In this document: one piece after another, positions 45,382-54,300 of the stretch
Position numbering within the stretch: the stretch's first letter is position 1
Layout: each line of letters starts with the position of its first letter
Assembly: GCF_029761915.1 (NCBI RefSeq)
Contig: NZ_CP121695.1
Coordinates: 6,229,501 to 6,293,500, forward strand
Length of the DNA stretch: 64,000 nucleotides
Direction of reading: 5' to 3'
Source: Bradyrhizobium sp. CB1650
GTDB lineage: Bacteria > Pseudomonadota > Alphaproteobacteria > Rhizobiales > Xanthobacteraceae
Made by a program: the position numbers and the translations under genes
Notes under the pieces: model-generated
Databases searched by the model: none
Told to the model about the DNA's origin: nothing
What the model saw: only the letters and a program-made list of their open reading frames with translations

Positions 45382-46668
45382 TCACAACAATCGCAGCAGG
45401 AATTCGGCAGTGTAGAGCGCAAGCCCCGCGAGCCCACCGATCAGCGAACCGTTGAAGCGGATGTATTGCAGGTCGCGGCCGATGTTGATTTCGATCAGCG
45501 AGATCAACTGCGTCATATTCCATGACTTGACCTGGTCGGAGATGAAGGTCGAGACACCGCTCTTCTGGTCGGCGACGAAGCTGCGCAGTACCGTCACCAG
45601 ACCCTTGTTGATCTCGCCGCGCAGCTCGGCATCGCCCGCAAGCGCTTCGCCAGCGGCAACGAACATGCCGGCGAGATGATGTTGCAACACCTGCGTCTCC
45701 CCGCTCGCGCTGCGCTCGATGAATGAGCGCGTGTTGGCCCATACGGTGCGCGCGAGATCGGCAAGCTCGGGGCGCGCGAGCAGATCGCGCTTCAGCCCGT
45801 CGATGCGGTCGATGTATGTCTGGTCAGTGCCGAGGCGGTCGACGAAGGTCAGCACCATGCGGTCGAACTCTCCGCGGAACGGGTGCTTGGGATCCCTACG
45901 CACCTCGTCAAAGAAGGCGGTCGCCGACGCCACGATCTTGTTCACCAGAAACTTGTCGGCGCGATAGAGCCTGAGCAGGGTCGGTAGCTCCGCGCGCACC
46001 TTCTCGCGGATCATCGCCATGGTCTCCTTGCCCGTCAGCGTGTCGTGCATCACGCGCAGGAGATCGTCGAACAGCACCTGGTGCCGTCGCTCCACAACGA
46101 AACCGCGCAGCGTGCCGGCGGCAAGCGGCGCGAGATCGATTGCCTGAAGCTGCGAAGACATGCGGCGGGTGATGAAGGTCATCAGGCCCGAGTTCTCCGT
46201 TGCGGAGAACGCCTCCGGCAGCAGGCGCAGCGCAAAGCGCGCGAGATCGTCGCTGCGCTTGCCGTCGCGCAGCCAGTCCGCGACGAAGGAGCCGAAATCG
46301 ATCTCCTTCAGCTTGGCCTCGACGGGACCGGCCTCGAGGAAATGCACCTGGATGAACTCGCCCAGCTTGTCGGCGATGCGGGCCTGGTTGCTCTGGATGA
46401 TCGCGGTGTGCGGGATCGGCAGGCCGAGCGGCCGCTTGAACAGCGCCACGACGGCGTACCAGTCGGCAAGCCCGCCGATGGTGGCGGCTTCCGCGAAGGC
46501 CGCGATGAAGCCGAACACAGGATGCACGTTGAGCAGCGACTTCGCGACCGCGAACAGCAGAAGCGTCGAGGCCAGCACCAGCGTCGCCAGCGCCTTGACG
46601 CGGCGCAGCTCCGCCGCGCGCTCGGCATCGCCTGGAGCATCGAAGGAGAAGGTATCGACCGTCTTCAT
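45382..46668 (-). CDS. DUF445 family membrane protein
   Basis: The 428-residue protein has one N-terminal transmembrane hairpin (LVLASTLLLFAVAKSLL, then FGFIAAFAEAATIGG), the family block GGLADWYAVVALFKRPLG after it, and a C-terminal membrane segment. The middle is a long helical region. The family role is not established; it is sometimes placed at the cell envelope. The start at 46668 is chosen where the hydrophobic segment comes early; upstream frame is repeat DNA. Confidence 0.86.
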   Translation of the reverse strand: MKTVDTFSFDAPGDAERAAELRRVKALATLVLASTLLLFAVAKSLLNVHPVFGFIAAFAEAATIGGLADWYAVVALFKRPLGLPIPHTAIIQSNQARIADKLGEFIQVHFLEAGPVEAKLKEIDFGSFVADWLRDGKRSDDLARFALRLLPEAFSATENSGLMTFITRRMSSQLQAIDLAPLAAGTLRGFVVERRHQVLFDDLLRVMHDTLTGKETMAMIREKVRAELPTLLRLYRADKFLVNKIVASATAFFDEVRRDPKHPFRGEFDRMVLTFVDRLGTDQTYIDRIDGLKRDLLARPELADLARTVWANTRSFIERSASGETQVLQHHLAGMFVAAGEALAGDAELRGEINKGLVTVLRSFVADQKSGVSTFISDQVKSWNMTQLISLIEINIGRDLQYIRFNGSLIGGLAGLALYTAEFLLRLL

Positions 46669-46686
46669 TGCGACACCACAGTAACC

Positions 46687-46803
46687 CGTCATTGCGGGCG
46701 AAGCGAAGCAATCCAGAGGCTTCCCGCGGAAAGACTCTGGTTTGCTTCGTCGCTCCAGCGCAAAATCGCTTCGCGATTTTGTCGCGAGCTCCTCGCGATG
46801 ACG
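46687..46803. repeat. Family A repeat copy 4, with nested palindrome
   Basis: The left arm (46687-46716) is the family A sequence with small changes. The right side is extended by an inserted perfect hairpin CAAAATCGC-TTC-GCGATTTTG (46761-46781), giving 117 bases in total. It lies downstream of the phasin terminator and upstream of the DUF445 gene. Confidence 0.75.
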
Positions 46804-46810
46804 GCAGCGC

Positions 46811-46839
46811 AAAAAACAAGGCCCGCCGAAGCGGGCCTT
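46811..46839 (-). terminator. Rho-independent terminator of the phasin gene
   Basis: Read on the minus strand, AAGGCCCGC-TTCG-GCGGGCCTT (9-bp perfect stem with a UUCG tetraloop closed by C-G) is followed by GTTTTTT. It starts 26 bases past the phasin stop. This is the clearest intrinsic terminator in the window. Confidence 0.92.
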
Positions 46840-46864
46840 AAAATTCAGTTTCTCAACGCACAAA

Positions 46865-47320
46865 TCACGCGGTCTTGTTGTAGACCTTGGCGAAATTGTC
46901 CTGAGCGGCCTTCGCGCCGTTGGCGGCGAGCTTGCCGAAATAGTCGGAGGTCGCCTTGGCGCGCGAGACGAGCACTTCGCCGCGGGCACGGAGCAGGCCG
47001 GACTGGATCTCGACGGCTTCGCTGATCGACTTGGCCGACGCGAGCTTGTCGATGCCGGAGAAGAACGCCTCGGCGTCCTCATAGATCGCCTGCTGGATGT
47101 TGCGGCTGATCTTGCCGGCCTCGGTGACGGATTCGGTCACCGCGTTCTCGATGGCGGCGGTTACCCGCTCGGAGCCAGCGAAAACCTCGGCAGCACGGTC
47201 CTTGGCAGTGTTGGCGGTTTTCTTGACGAACTCGCGGGCCGCTTCGGGAACTTCCAGGTTCTGGATGTTCTTGAATGCGTCCTTGAAGCCCTCGAAAGCG
47301 CCGTTCGTTTCAGTGGTCAT
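46865..47320 (-). CDS. Phasin family protein
   Basis: The 151-residue, Ala/Lys/Glu-rich helical protein belongs to the phasin_2 type. Its start MTTETNGAFEGFKDAFKNI and the FGKLAANGAKAAQDNFAKV end are family-like. Phasins coat polyhydroxyalkanoate granules. ATG 47320 follows GGAGAG at a suitable distance. The gene is monocistronic, with a strong terminator behind it and palindromes in its promoter region. The PHA synthase gene lies less than 1 kb upstream. Confidence 0.9.
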   Translation of the reverse strand: MTTETNGAFEGFKDAFKNIQNLEVPEAAREFVKKTANTAKDRAAEVFAGSERVTAAIENAVTESVTEAGKISRNIQQAIYEDAEAFFSGIDKLASAKSISEAVEIQSGLLRARGEVLVSRAKATSDYFGKLAANGAKAAQDNFAKVYNKTA

Positions 47321-47414
47321 TGGGGTCTCTCCATCCTCATTGGTCTGAGCTATGGGCTCACCCCGTCCGGTTTTGGCCCGGGGCACGGCTTATATGGCAT
47401 CGTTAATTGTGCAA

Positions 47415-47454
47415 CGCAATATTCGTATTGCGCTGCGATATCACGAAATCGTGA
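47415..47454. promoter_or_regulatory. Two palindromes upstream of the phasin gene
   Basis: CGCAATA-TTCG-TATTGCG (47415-47432) and TCACGA-AA-TCGTGA (47441-47454) are perfect inverted repeats about 95-135 bases ahead of the phasin start. A CTTATA (47389-47394, TATAAG on the minus strand) could serve as the -10 element. A PhaR-type regulator, which represses phasin genes in related bacteria, is a plausible binder. The rest of 47321-47525 shows nothing recognisable. Confidence 0.5.
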
Positions 47455-47525
47455 ATACCGTGAATGGGAGGCAGTTTGGTGCCTGCCTGGGCGATTTCGG
47501 TTTGAACGGCCTCCGGCGGTCCCCT

Positions 47526-48119
47526 TTAGTGCTGGACCGCGCCCGGCAGCCCGTAGGCCTCCATCTGGGCCTGGACCTGCGCGATGTTGTGCCCGAGCAC
47601 GACGATATCGTGGGTTCTGCCGTCGACATCCCGGACGTGGTCCCGGAGCAAGGCCTCCGCCTTGAAGCCGAGGCTTTCGAACAGGGCGATCGCGGCTTGC
47701 TGGTCGACCGTCATCTGGACGGAGAGCTTCTCGAGTCCGGCGCCGAGCGCGAGCGCAAAGGTCTCCTGCGACAGCGCCCGCCCGACCCCCTTCCCGCGCA
47801 CGTCGAGCGAGATCACCATGCGGATCTCGCCGACATGGGGCGACCAGGAATGCGGATCGCGCACCAAGGTGCCGCAGCCGACGACCTTGCCGTCCTTGAC
47901 CGCGAGCAGGCTGGTGATGGCGCCGCGCTCGATCTCCTTGACCCAGGCGGAGAGAACCTTCGGCTCGCTGATGTTGCGCGGCAGGAACAAGAGATCGTGC
48001 GTCGGCAACGCCTTGCCGAAGGCCAGCATGGCGGCTTCGTCTGACGGCGACATCAGGCGGATCTCGATATCGCCCGCATCCGTCTTGACGTGACGCGGAT
48101 AGGAACGCTGCTCGCTCAT
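47526..48119 (-). CDS. GNAT-family N-acetyltransferase
   Basis: The 197-residue protein has the acetyl-CoA loop DVRGKGVGRALSQ (about residues 113-125) and the GNAT strand pattern around it. It starts at ATG 48119, overlapping the phaC stop as ATGA, so it is translated with phaC. The acceptor is unknown. A GNAT next to a PHA synthase might act on a synthase, a granule protein or an unrelated small molecule. Confidence 0.87.
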   Translation of the reverse strand: MSEQRSYPRHVKTDAGDIEIRLMSPSDEAAMLAFGKALPTHDLLFLPRNISEPKVLSAWVKEIERGAITSLLAVKDGKVVGCGTLVRDPHSWSPHVGEIRMVISLDVRGKGVGRALSQETFALALGAGLEKLSVQMTVDQQAAIALFESLGFKAEALLRDHVRDVDGRTHDIVVLGHNIAQVQAQMEAYGLPGAVQH

Positions 48120-49198
48120 GTCGATCTCTTCCCCAGCCAGGAGTCCAGCTTCGGCCACAACCGCTTGACCGCATTGGCGCCGGCAACAAGGGAGACGTGA
48201 CCGCCCTTCAGGATGACCTCTTCCTTGTCCTCGGACCCGATCCTCGCGATCAGGTGCTTTGCGGCCTCATAGGGCACGATGTGATCGTGCTCAGCGACCG
48301 CATGCAGGATCGGCACCTTGATGTTTTCGAGCTTTGCCGCGCGCCCGCCGACCGACATGGTGTCGTTGAACAGCTTGTTGTCCCACATCAGGTCCTTGGT
48401 GATGGCGCGGAAATACTCACCGGCGAGCGGCAGCGTGTCGGTCGCCCAGCGGTCGAACATCCGGTAGGATTTCACGAACTCGTCGTTCCAGATGTTCTCC
48501 CAGAGCTGGATCTGGCTCACCGTGCGCGAAGCGGGGCGCAGCATCTCGAACGACGACAGGATCATCTCCGGCGGCACGTTACCGACGCTATCGACGAGGC
48601 GGTCCACGTCGAAATAGCGGCGGTCGGAAAAATTGGAGAACAGCTTCATCTCGCGGAAATCGATCGGCGTGGTGAAGCAGATCAGGTTCTTCATCGGCCC
48701 GTCGTTGACGATCGAGCCGTAGAGCAGCGACAGCACGCCGCCAAAACAGTAGCCGATGATCGAGACGTCCTGCTCGCCGGAATCCTGCTGCACGCGACGG
48801 ACGCAATCGGGGATGAAATCGAGGACGTAGTCCTCCATCCGAAGGCTCTTTTCCTCCGGCCGCGGCGCGGTCCAGTCCAGCATGTAGACGTCGTAGCCGC
48901 GCTTGAGCAGGAACTCGATGAAGCTCTGGCCCGGCACGAGGTCGAGGATGTAGCCGCGATTGGTGGTCGCCATCACGATCAGCACCGGGATGCGGTAGAT
49001 CTCGTCCGACATCGCACGGTAGTGATAGAGGCTCATCGTGCCGCGCGAATGCAGCACGTCCTTCGGCGTCGACCCGAGCGTAGGACCGGAGGTCGAGAGA
49101 TATTCGACGCCCTTGATGCTGCGCATGATGGCGCGCTGCACCTCGGATTGAATGCGCTCCGGGATCGATGCGAAATCAAGTCCCGTCGGCGCGTTCAT
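48116..49198 (-). CDS. phaC: Polyhydroxyalkanoate synthase, class III-like
   Basis: The 360-residue protein has the size of class III PhaC rather than class I (about 590). The lipase-like box is GYCFGG with catalytic C151. Conserved DWTAPRPEEK, the catalytic Asp in VAEHDHIVP and His in LKGGHVSLVAG are in place. It polymerises (R)-3-hydroxyacyl-CoA. It is coupled by ATGA overlaps to the PhaE-like gene upstream and the GNAT gene downstream. Confidence 0.92.
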   Translation of the reverse strand: MNAPTGLDFASIPERIQSEVQRAIMRSIKGVEYLSTSGPTLGSTPKDVLHSRGTMSLYHYRAMSDEIYRIPVLIVMATTNRGYILDLVPGQSFIEFLLKRGYDVYMLDWTAPRPEEKSLRMEDYVLDFIPDCVRRVQQDSGEQDVSIIGYCFGGVLSLLYGSIVNDGPMKNLICFTTPIDFREMKLFSNFSDRRYFDVDRLVDSVGNVPPEMILSSFEMLRPASRTVSQIQLWENIWNDEFVKSYRMFDRWATDTLPLAGEYFRAITKDLMWDNKLFNDTMSVGGRAAKLENIKVPILHAVAEHDHIVPYEAAKHLIARIGSEDKEEVILKGGHVSLVAGANAVKRLWPKLDSWLGKRST

Positions 49199-49575
49199 TT
49201 TTGCTCTCCGCCTTCGCCAGGCGGACGCTTGGTGCGCGGCGGGCGCGGCGCCGCGCCGATCTGCGATCCGCCCGAGGTCGCCGACATCTGGCTCAGCATC
49301 GACTTGATCTCGCCGAGCTGCCCTTCGATGGATTGCAGCCGCTCCGCGATGCCGGTCATCTGCTCGCGGCTCGGCAGATTCATCGAGAGAAGATATTTCT
49401 CCATGAGATCGCCGAACTGCTTCTGAGCACCCGCAGCAACGCCGCCGGCCCGGTTCATGGCCTGCGAGAATTCGGGCGTTTCCATCGCCTTGGTGGCAAA
49501 CGAGTTGAAGCCTTTCTCCATCTCGCCAATCATTTTCTGCCACAGGGCGACCGGATCGGTCATCTTGTCGGTCAT
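49195..49575 (-). CDS. Short PhaE-like PHA synthase subunit
   Basis: The roughly 126-residue protein carries a helical SLOMNLPSREQ-like region (LLSMNLPSREQMTGIAERL) resembling the C-terminal part of PhaE, and an ALWQKMIGEMEKGF segment. The end is rich in Pro, Lys and Gly. Class III PhaE proteins are usually about 350 residues, so this is less than half the normal size. GGAGG sits six bases from the ATG at 49575; an ATG at 49623 would add 16 residues. The ATGA overlap with phaC supports a functional pair. Confidence 0.75.
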   Translation of the reverse strand: MTDKMTDPVALWQKMIGEMEKGFNSFATKAMETPEFSQAMNRAGGVAAGAQKQFGDLMEKYLLSMNLPSREQMTGIAERLQSIEGQLGEIKSMLSQMSATSGGSQIGAAPRPPRTKRPPGEGGEQK

Positions 49576-49744
49576 CGGCATCCTCCAGGTCACGAGGGCT
49601 TTTGCGCCCTTCTTTTTCGCCATACCACACCGTTGCGACGGGCCGGTCAACGGGTAAGCGACGGCCCGGTGTCGCGCGCACGGCTTCTTTGCGGCAGCAA
49701 ACCGTGCGATACAACACGTGTCCAACTGCAAGAGGAACACGCCC

Positions 49745-50665
49745 GTGAACGCCTCAGCCCATCAGCCGCCGCAGATCGTCCACGCCAACGGCATCGACAT
49801 CTGCTACGAGGTTTTCGGCAAGGACAACGCCGAGCCACTGCTGCTGATCATGGGGCTGGGCGCCCAGATGATCCACTGGGATGACGCCTTCTGCGAACAG
49901 CTCGCCGCGCGCGGCTTTCGCGTGATCCGCTTCGACAATCGCGACATCGGCAAATCCAGCCACCTGAGCGGCGGCAAGCGGCTCACGCCCTTCGAGCTGT
50001 TGAAGCTGCGCTTCCTGAAGATCCCGGTGGCAGCAACCTACAGGCTGATCGACATGGCCATGGACACGGTCGGCCTGATGGACGCGCTCGGCATCAAGTC
50101 GGCGCATCTGGTCGGCGCCTCCATGGGCGGCATGATCGCGCAGGAGGTCACGCTCTCCTTTCCGCAGCGCGTGCGCTCGCTCACTTCGATCATGTCGACG
50201 ACGGGTAACCCACGTGTACCGCCCCCGACCCGGGAGGCTGCCGCCATGCTGATGGCGCCGCCGCCGCGCAGCAAGGAGGAGTTCATCGTCCGCTTCGGCC
50301 AGACCTGGAAGATCTTGCGCGTCGGTCAATTCCCGGAAGAGGAGGCGCTCGATCCCGGCCGCGCCGAGCGCGTGTTCGCACGCGGGCTCAACCCTGCCGG
50401 CGTCGGCCGGCAGCTCCGTGCCGTGCTCGCCTCGGGCAGCCGCAAGGAGCGGCTGCACGCCGTCAAGACGCCGACGCTGGTCATTCATGGCACCGTCGAT
50501 CCGCTGGTGCGGCCCGAGGGCGGCAAGGACACGGCGGCGTCGATTCCCGGAGCAAAGCTGTTGATGATCGAGGGCATGGGCCACGCGCTGCCGATGCGGT
50601 TCTGGGGCGAGATCATCGACGCCGTCGACAGGCATGCGCATGGCGCGGTGGCGAAGGCGGCCTAA
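49745..50665 (+). CDS. Alpha/beta hydrolase
   Basis: The roughly 306-residue hydrolase has a nucleophile elbow GASMGGMIAQEV, an Asp in GTVDPLVRPEGG and a His in EGMGHALP, so the triad is complete. The GTG at 49745 follows AGAGGAAC; a GTG at 49718 is an alternative start. It diverges from the PhaE-like gene and overlaps the next gene, on the opposite strand, by 4 bases. TTTGCGGCAGCAAA (49688-49701) lies in the shared promoter region. The substrate is unknown. Confidence 0.88.
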   Translation: MNASAHQPPQIVHANGIDICYEVFGKDNAEPLLLIMGLGAQMIHWDDAFCEQLAARGFRVIRFDNRDIGKSSHLSGGKRLTPFELLKLRFLKIPVAATYRLIDMAMDTVGLMDALGIKSAHLVGASMGGMIAQEVTLSFPQRVRSLTSIMSTTGNPRVPPPTREAAAMLMAPPPRSKEEFIVRFGQTWKILRVGQFPEEEALDPGRAERVFARGLNPAGVGRQLRAVLASGSRKERLHAVKTPTLVIHGTVDPLVRPEGGKDTAASIPGAKLLMIEGMGHALPMRFWGEIIDAVDRHAHGAVAKAA

Positions 50666-51336
50666 CGCTTCCTCGCGATCCAGATCACATGGCGCGCGCC
50701 ACCGCCTTTTCCGGTGGCCCTGACGTTGACTTCGTTGACCTCGAAGCCCGCAGCACGGAGATGGCGTGAAAATTTCGCATGCGGTCCGGACGACCAGACT
50801 GCGAGCACCCCGCCCCGCCGGAGCGCGGTGTGGGCCATTCTCAGCCCGGCGACATCGTACAAGGCGTCGTTGGCTTTGCGGGTGAGACCCTCCGGACCAT
50901 TGTCGACGTCAAGCAGGATCGCATCGAACCTGAGCGGATGTCTTTCGATCAACCGCGCAACATCCACTTCACGTATATCAACGCGGGGGTCACTGAGACT
51001 GTCGCCGAAAATCTCGGCCATCGGACCCCGCGCCCATGCCACCACGGCAGGGACCAGTTCGGCCACAACGAACCGCGCATTGCTTCCGAGCACGGCGAGC
51101 GCCGCACGCAGCGTAAAACCCATGCCCAATCCGCCGATGAGGACAACCGGCTTGCCGACCTTCTCGATCTGCTTCGCCGCGAGCGTCGCGAGCGCGGCCT
51201 CGGAGCCCGACAGGCGGCTGTTCATCAGCTCGTTGGTGCCGAGCATGATGGAAAACTCTTTACCGCGGCGCATCAGGCGAAGCTCGCCATCGGAGCCGGG
51301 TATCCCGGCGGTATCGATTTTTTCCCAGGGAATCAT
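50662..51336 (-). CDS. Spermidine-synthase-like methyltransferase-fold protein
   Basis: The 224-residue protein has the nucleotide fold of SAM-dependent enzymes: VVLIGGLGMGFTLRAAL (glycine motif, about 63-79) and an acidic DAILLDVDNGPEG. It resembles the spermidine synthase/spermine synthase fold but is shorter. It follows the CYP102 gene by 30 bases on the same strand, so it may be co-transcribed. The acceptor is unknown. Confidence 0.82.
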   Translation of the reverse strand: MIPWEKIDTAGIPGSDGELRLMRRGKEFSIMLGTNELMNSRLSGSEAALATLAAKQIEKVGKPVVLIGGLGMGFTLRAALAVLGSNARFVVAELVPAVVAWARGPMAEIFGDSLSDPRVDIREVDVARLIERHPLRFDAILLDVDNGPEGLTRKANDALYDVAGLRMAHTALRRGGVLAVWSSGPHAKFSRHLRAAGFEVNEVNVRATGKGGGARHVIWIARKR

Positions 51337-51366
51337 GCCTGGGGTTTAGCACAACCGGACCGGCGG

Positions 51367-54300
51367 TTACCCGCCCGCCCAGACGTCAAGCACGTAGCGG
51401 TCCTTCGCACCCAGTTCCTCGATCCAGCGCGCGCCGGCGGCGGCATCGCCGCCGCTCTTCTCCCGAAAAATGCCAACGAGCGCAGCCTTCACGTCCGGTT
51501 CCATCCTGCCGCCGTCGCCGCAGACATAGATGATCGCACCCTGCTCGATCAGGGTCCAGACCTTGTCCTTCTGGTTGGCTAGCAGGTGCTGCACATAGGT
51601 CTTCGGACCATCTGCGCGCGAGAACGCGGTGAAGAGTTCGGTGATACCGCTCGCCTCCAGCACTTTTAATTCGTCCCTGTAGAGATAGTCCTGGTCGGGA
51701 TGACGGCAGCCGAAGAACAGCATCGCCGGTCCGAGAACGGCGTCCTTCGCTTTGCGCGCGGCGCGTTCCTGGAGAAAGCCGCGGAACGGCGCTAGTCCCG
51801 TGCCGGGGCCGATCATGATGATGGGCACCGATGCATCGTCTGGCAGGCGGAAGCCGGCCTTGGTCTCGCGCACGATCGCATAGATCATATCGCCGGCGCG
51901 GCGATCGCTGAGATAGTTCGAGCAGATGCCCTTGTAGATGCCGCGGCCCGAGGCCGCCGGCCCGCCGACCACACCGACGGTGACGCTGCATCGCGTCGGA
52001 TCGACCAACGGAGAGGACGAGATCGAATAGTAGCGCGGCGCGAGCAGCGACAGCATCTCGAGATAAGCATGGAACGGCAGCTCGCAGGCCGGATACTCGA
52101 TCAGCAGATCGAACACCGATTTGCGCTTGACCAGTATCTCGGCGCGATAGCGCTCGCCGGCTTCCGCATCGTCGCCGACGAAGGCCAGCAGCTTCGGTTT
52201 GGTCACCGGGCAGCGCGTGTGCTCCGACATGATCTGGATCTGCTTGCGTGTCGCCACCTGCTGGAGCTCGACGAAATCGGTGAGGAGTTGGCCGACCGAC
52301 ACACTCTCCCCGACCGGCAGTTGCGCGCGTCGCCCTTCGGCTACCCGCAACCTGACCTGGTCAGCAGGCAGGAAGCCAAAGCGGCGCGCGACGGCGTCGA
52401 CCAGCGCCGCGTCGTTGCGCGGCACTACGCTGAGATGGTCGCCGACGCGGTAACTCACGCCTTGCGGCAACTGGACCTCGATGTGGCGCGTGGAACGTTT
52501 GGACGGATTGGCACCGTTCCTGTTCTGGAGCTCGTCATTGACCAGCACCTTCATCGCGACAGTGCCGCCGAGCGCAGCGACCGCATTGACCGCACCGGGT
52601 GCGACCGGCTCGACCTTGTAAAGCGGCTCGTCGTCGGCGCTGCGGCTGAAGTTTTGCGTCAGCCCCCATTCTTTCATCGCCGCGGGTGCGGCGACCGCGA
52701 ACCATTTTTCGAACTGACCGTCGAGATCGCTGCGCGCGTCACCCTCGCCGCGGGCATAGACGCTGCGAGCGCCGCGGGCGGCAAGCTGCTCGTCGATGAA
52801 GCGGGGCACGGACTGGTAGGTCGCGGCCCAGTCGCTGTTGCCGCAGCCGAACACGGCATAGCGCACCTTGGACAATTCCTCCTTCGAAGCGTCGCCGTGC
52901 AACCATTTGACGAACTGGGTGGCGTTGTCAGGCGGCGCGCCGTTGTAGGACGCGCAAAAGATCAGCACGCCGCCCTCCTCCGGCAGCTTGCCGGCATAGT
53001 CGTCGAGTGGTGCGAGTCTGCTGACAAAGCCGTTGACCTCGGCGAGATCGGCGACGCGCGTTGCCAGATCCTCGGCCGTGCCGAGATTGGAACCGTAGAG
53101 CACGAGCAGCGGCGTGCTGTGCCCGGGGCGCGCCGCGGCGCGCGGAGCTGCTGCACCGGGGCCCATGGTCGCAGTGATAGGGCCGGCATAGGCCCCGCGC
53201 TCGCGATCGGCGCGTGGACGGACCTTGATCTTGAAGCCTTCCGGCTTGATCGTCAGCGTCTCCTTCAGATGCATCTGATAGCGCTGATGGTCGATTAGCC
53301 GGAAGCGCTGCAGGATCATGCCGAGTGCAAGCGCGGCCTCGTGCATCGCAAAACCGCGACCGATGCAGGCGCGCTGGCCGTTGCCGAACGGCTTCCAGGC
53401 ATTGACCGGCCGCTTGGCCTCCGCCTCGCGGCTGAAATTCTCCGGGTCGAACGCATCGGGATTGGCCCCCCAAACGCTGGGATCGCGATGCAGGGCCGTC
53501 ACCAGGATCGTGGTGAATGTGCCCTTCTTCAGCCGGTACTTGCCGCCCCCGATGACCTCGTCCTGCAGCGGCGAAATGCCGTAGGCGGGCGCCGGCGGCC
53601 ACAGCCGCAGCGCCTCCTTCAAGGCTTGCGTGATGTAGGTGAGCTGCGTCACCTGCTGATAGGTCGGCTTGGCGTCGACGTCCGGACCGAAGACGCGGTC
53701 AACCTCGTCATAGGCTTTCTTCAGGATCTCGGGGTTCTTGAGCAGAGCATAGATCGTGTAGGACAAAAGACCGCTGGTGGTCTCATGGCCCGCGATCAGG
53801 AAGGTGTTGATCTGGTAGCGGATATTGACGTCGTCGAGCTGCTCGCCGGTTGAGCGGTCGACGCCGGTCATCATCGCCGCGAGCATGTCCTTCTTGTCGT
53901 CGACCGCCTCCGCGCTCTTGCGCCGCTCCGCGATGATCTCGTCGACCATCTTGTTCATGAAGGCGACGTCTTCGGCCAGCGCCTTGCGCCGCTTCTGCAT
54001 CCAGAGCTGCTCGAACGGCAGGCCGCGGGTCATCATGATGGTTTCGAGCGAGCGCACCAGCGACTCGACGAAGGGGTGGTAGTCGCGCCGGTAGAACGAA
54101 TTGAAGCGGTAGTCGAAGCCGCACAGCCCGATCGTGTCCAGCGTCAGCGCGGTCATGTCGTGAACGACGTCGATCTCGTCGTCGGCATTGAGCCGCTCCC
54201 ACTTCTTCACGAGCTGCTCGGCGATATCGACCATGCTCGGATGGTAAGACTGCATGGCGCGGTTGCCGAAGGGCTGGAGCAGAATGTTGTGCGCCTTGCT

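Noticed and set aside
46669..47082. Extension of the DUF445 frame into the phasin gene
   Set aside because: It crosses the terminator and repeat DNA; ATG 46668 places the first membrane segment correctly.
50662..50665. Overlap of convergent stop codons as a possible frameshift or error
   Set aside because: A CTAA quartet provides TAA on one strand and TAG on the other, which is a normal tail-to-tail overlap with both proteins at full length.
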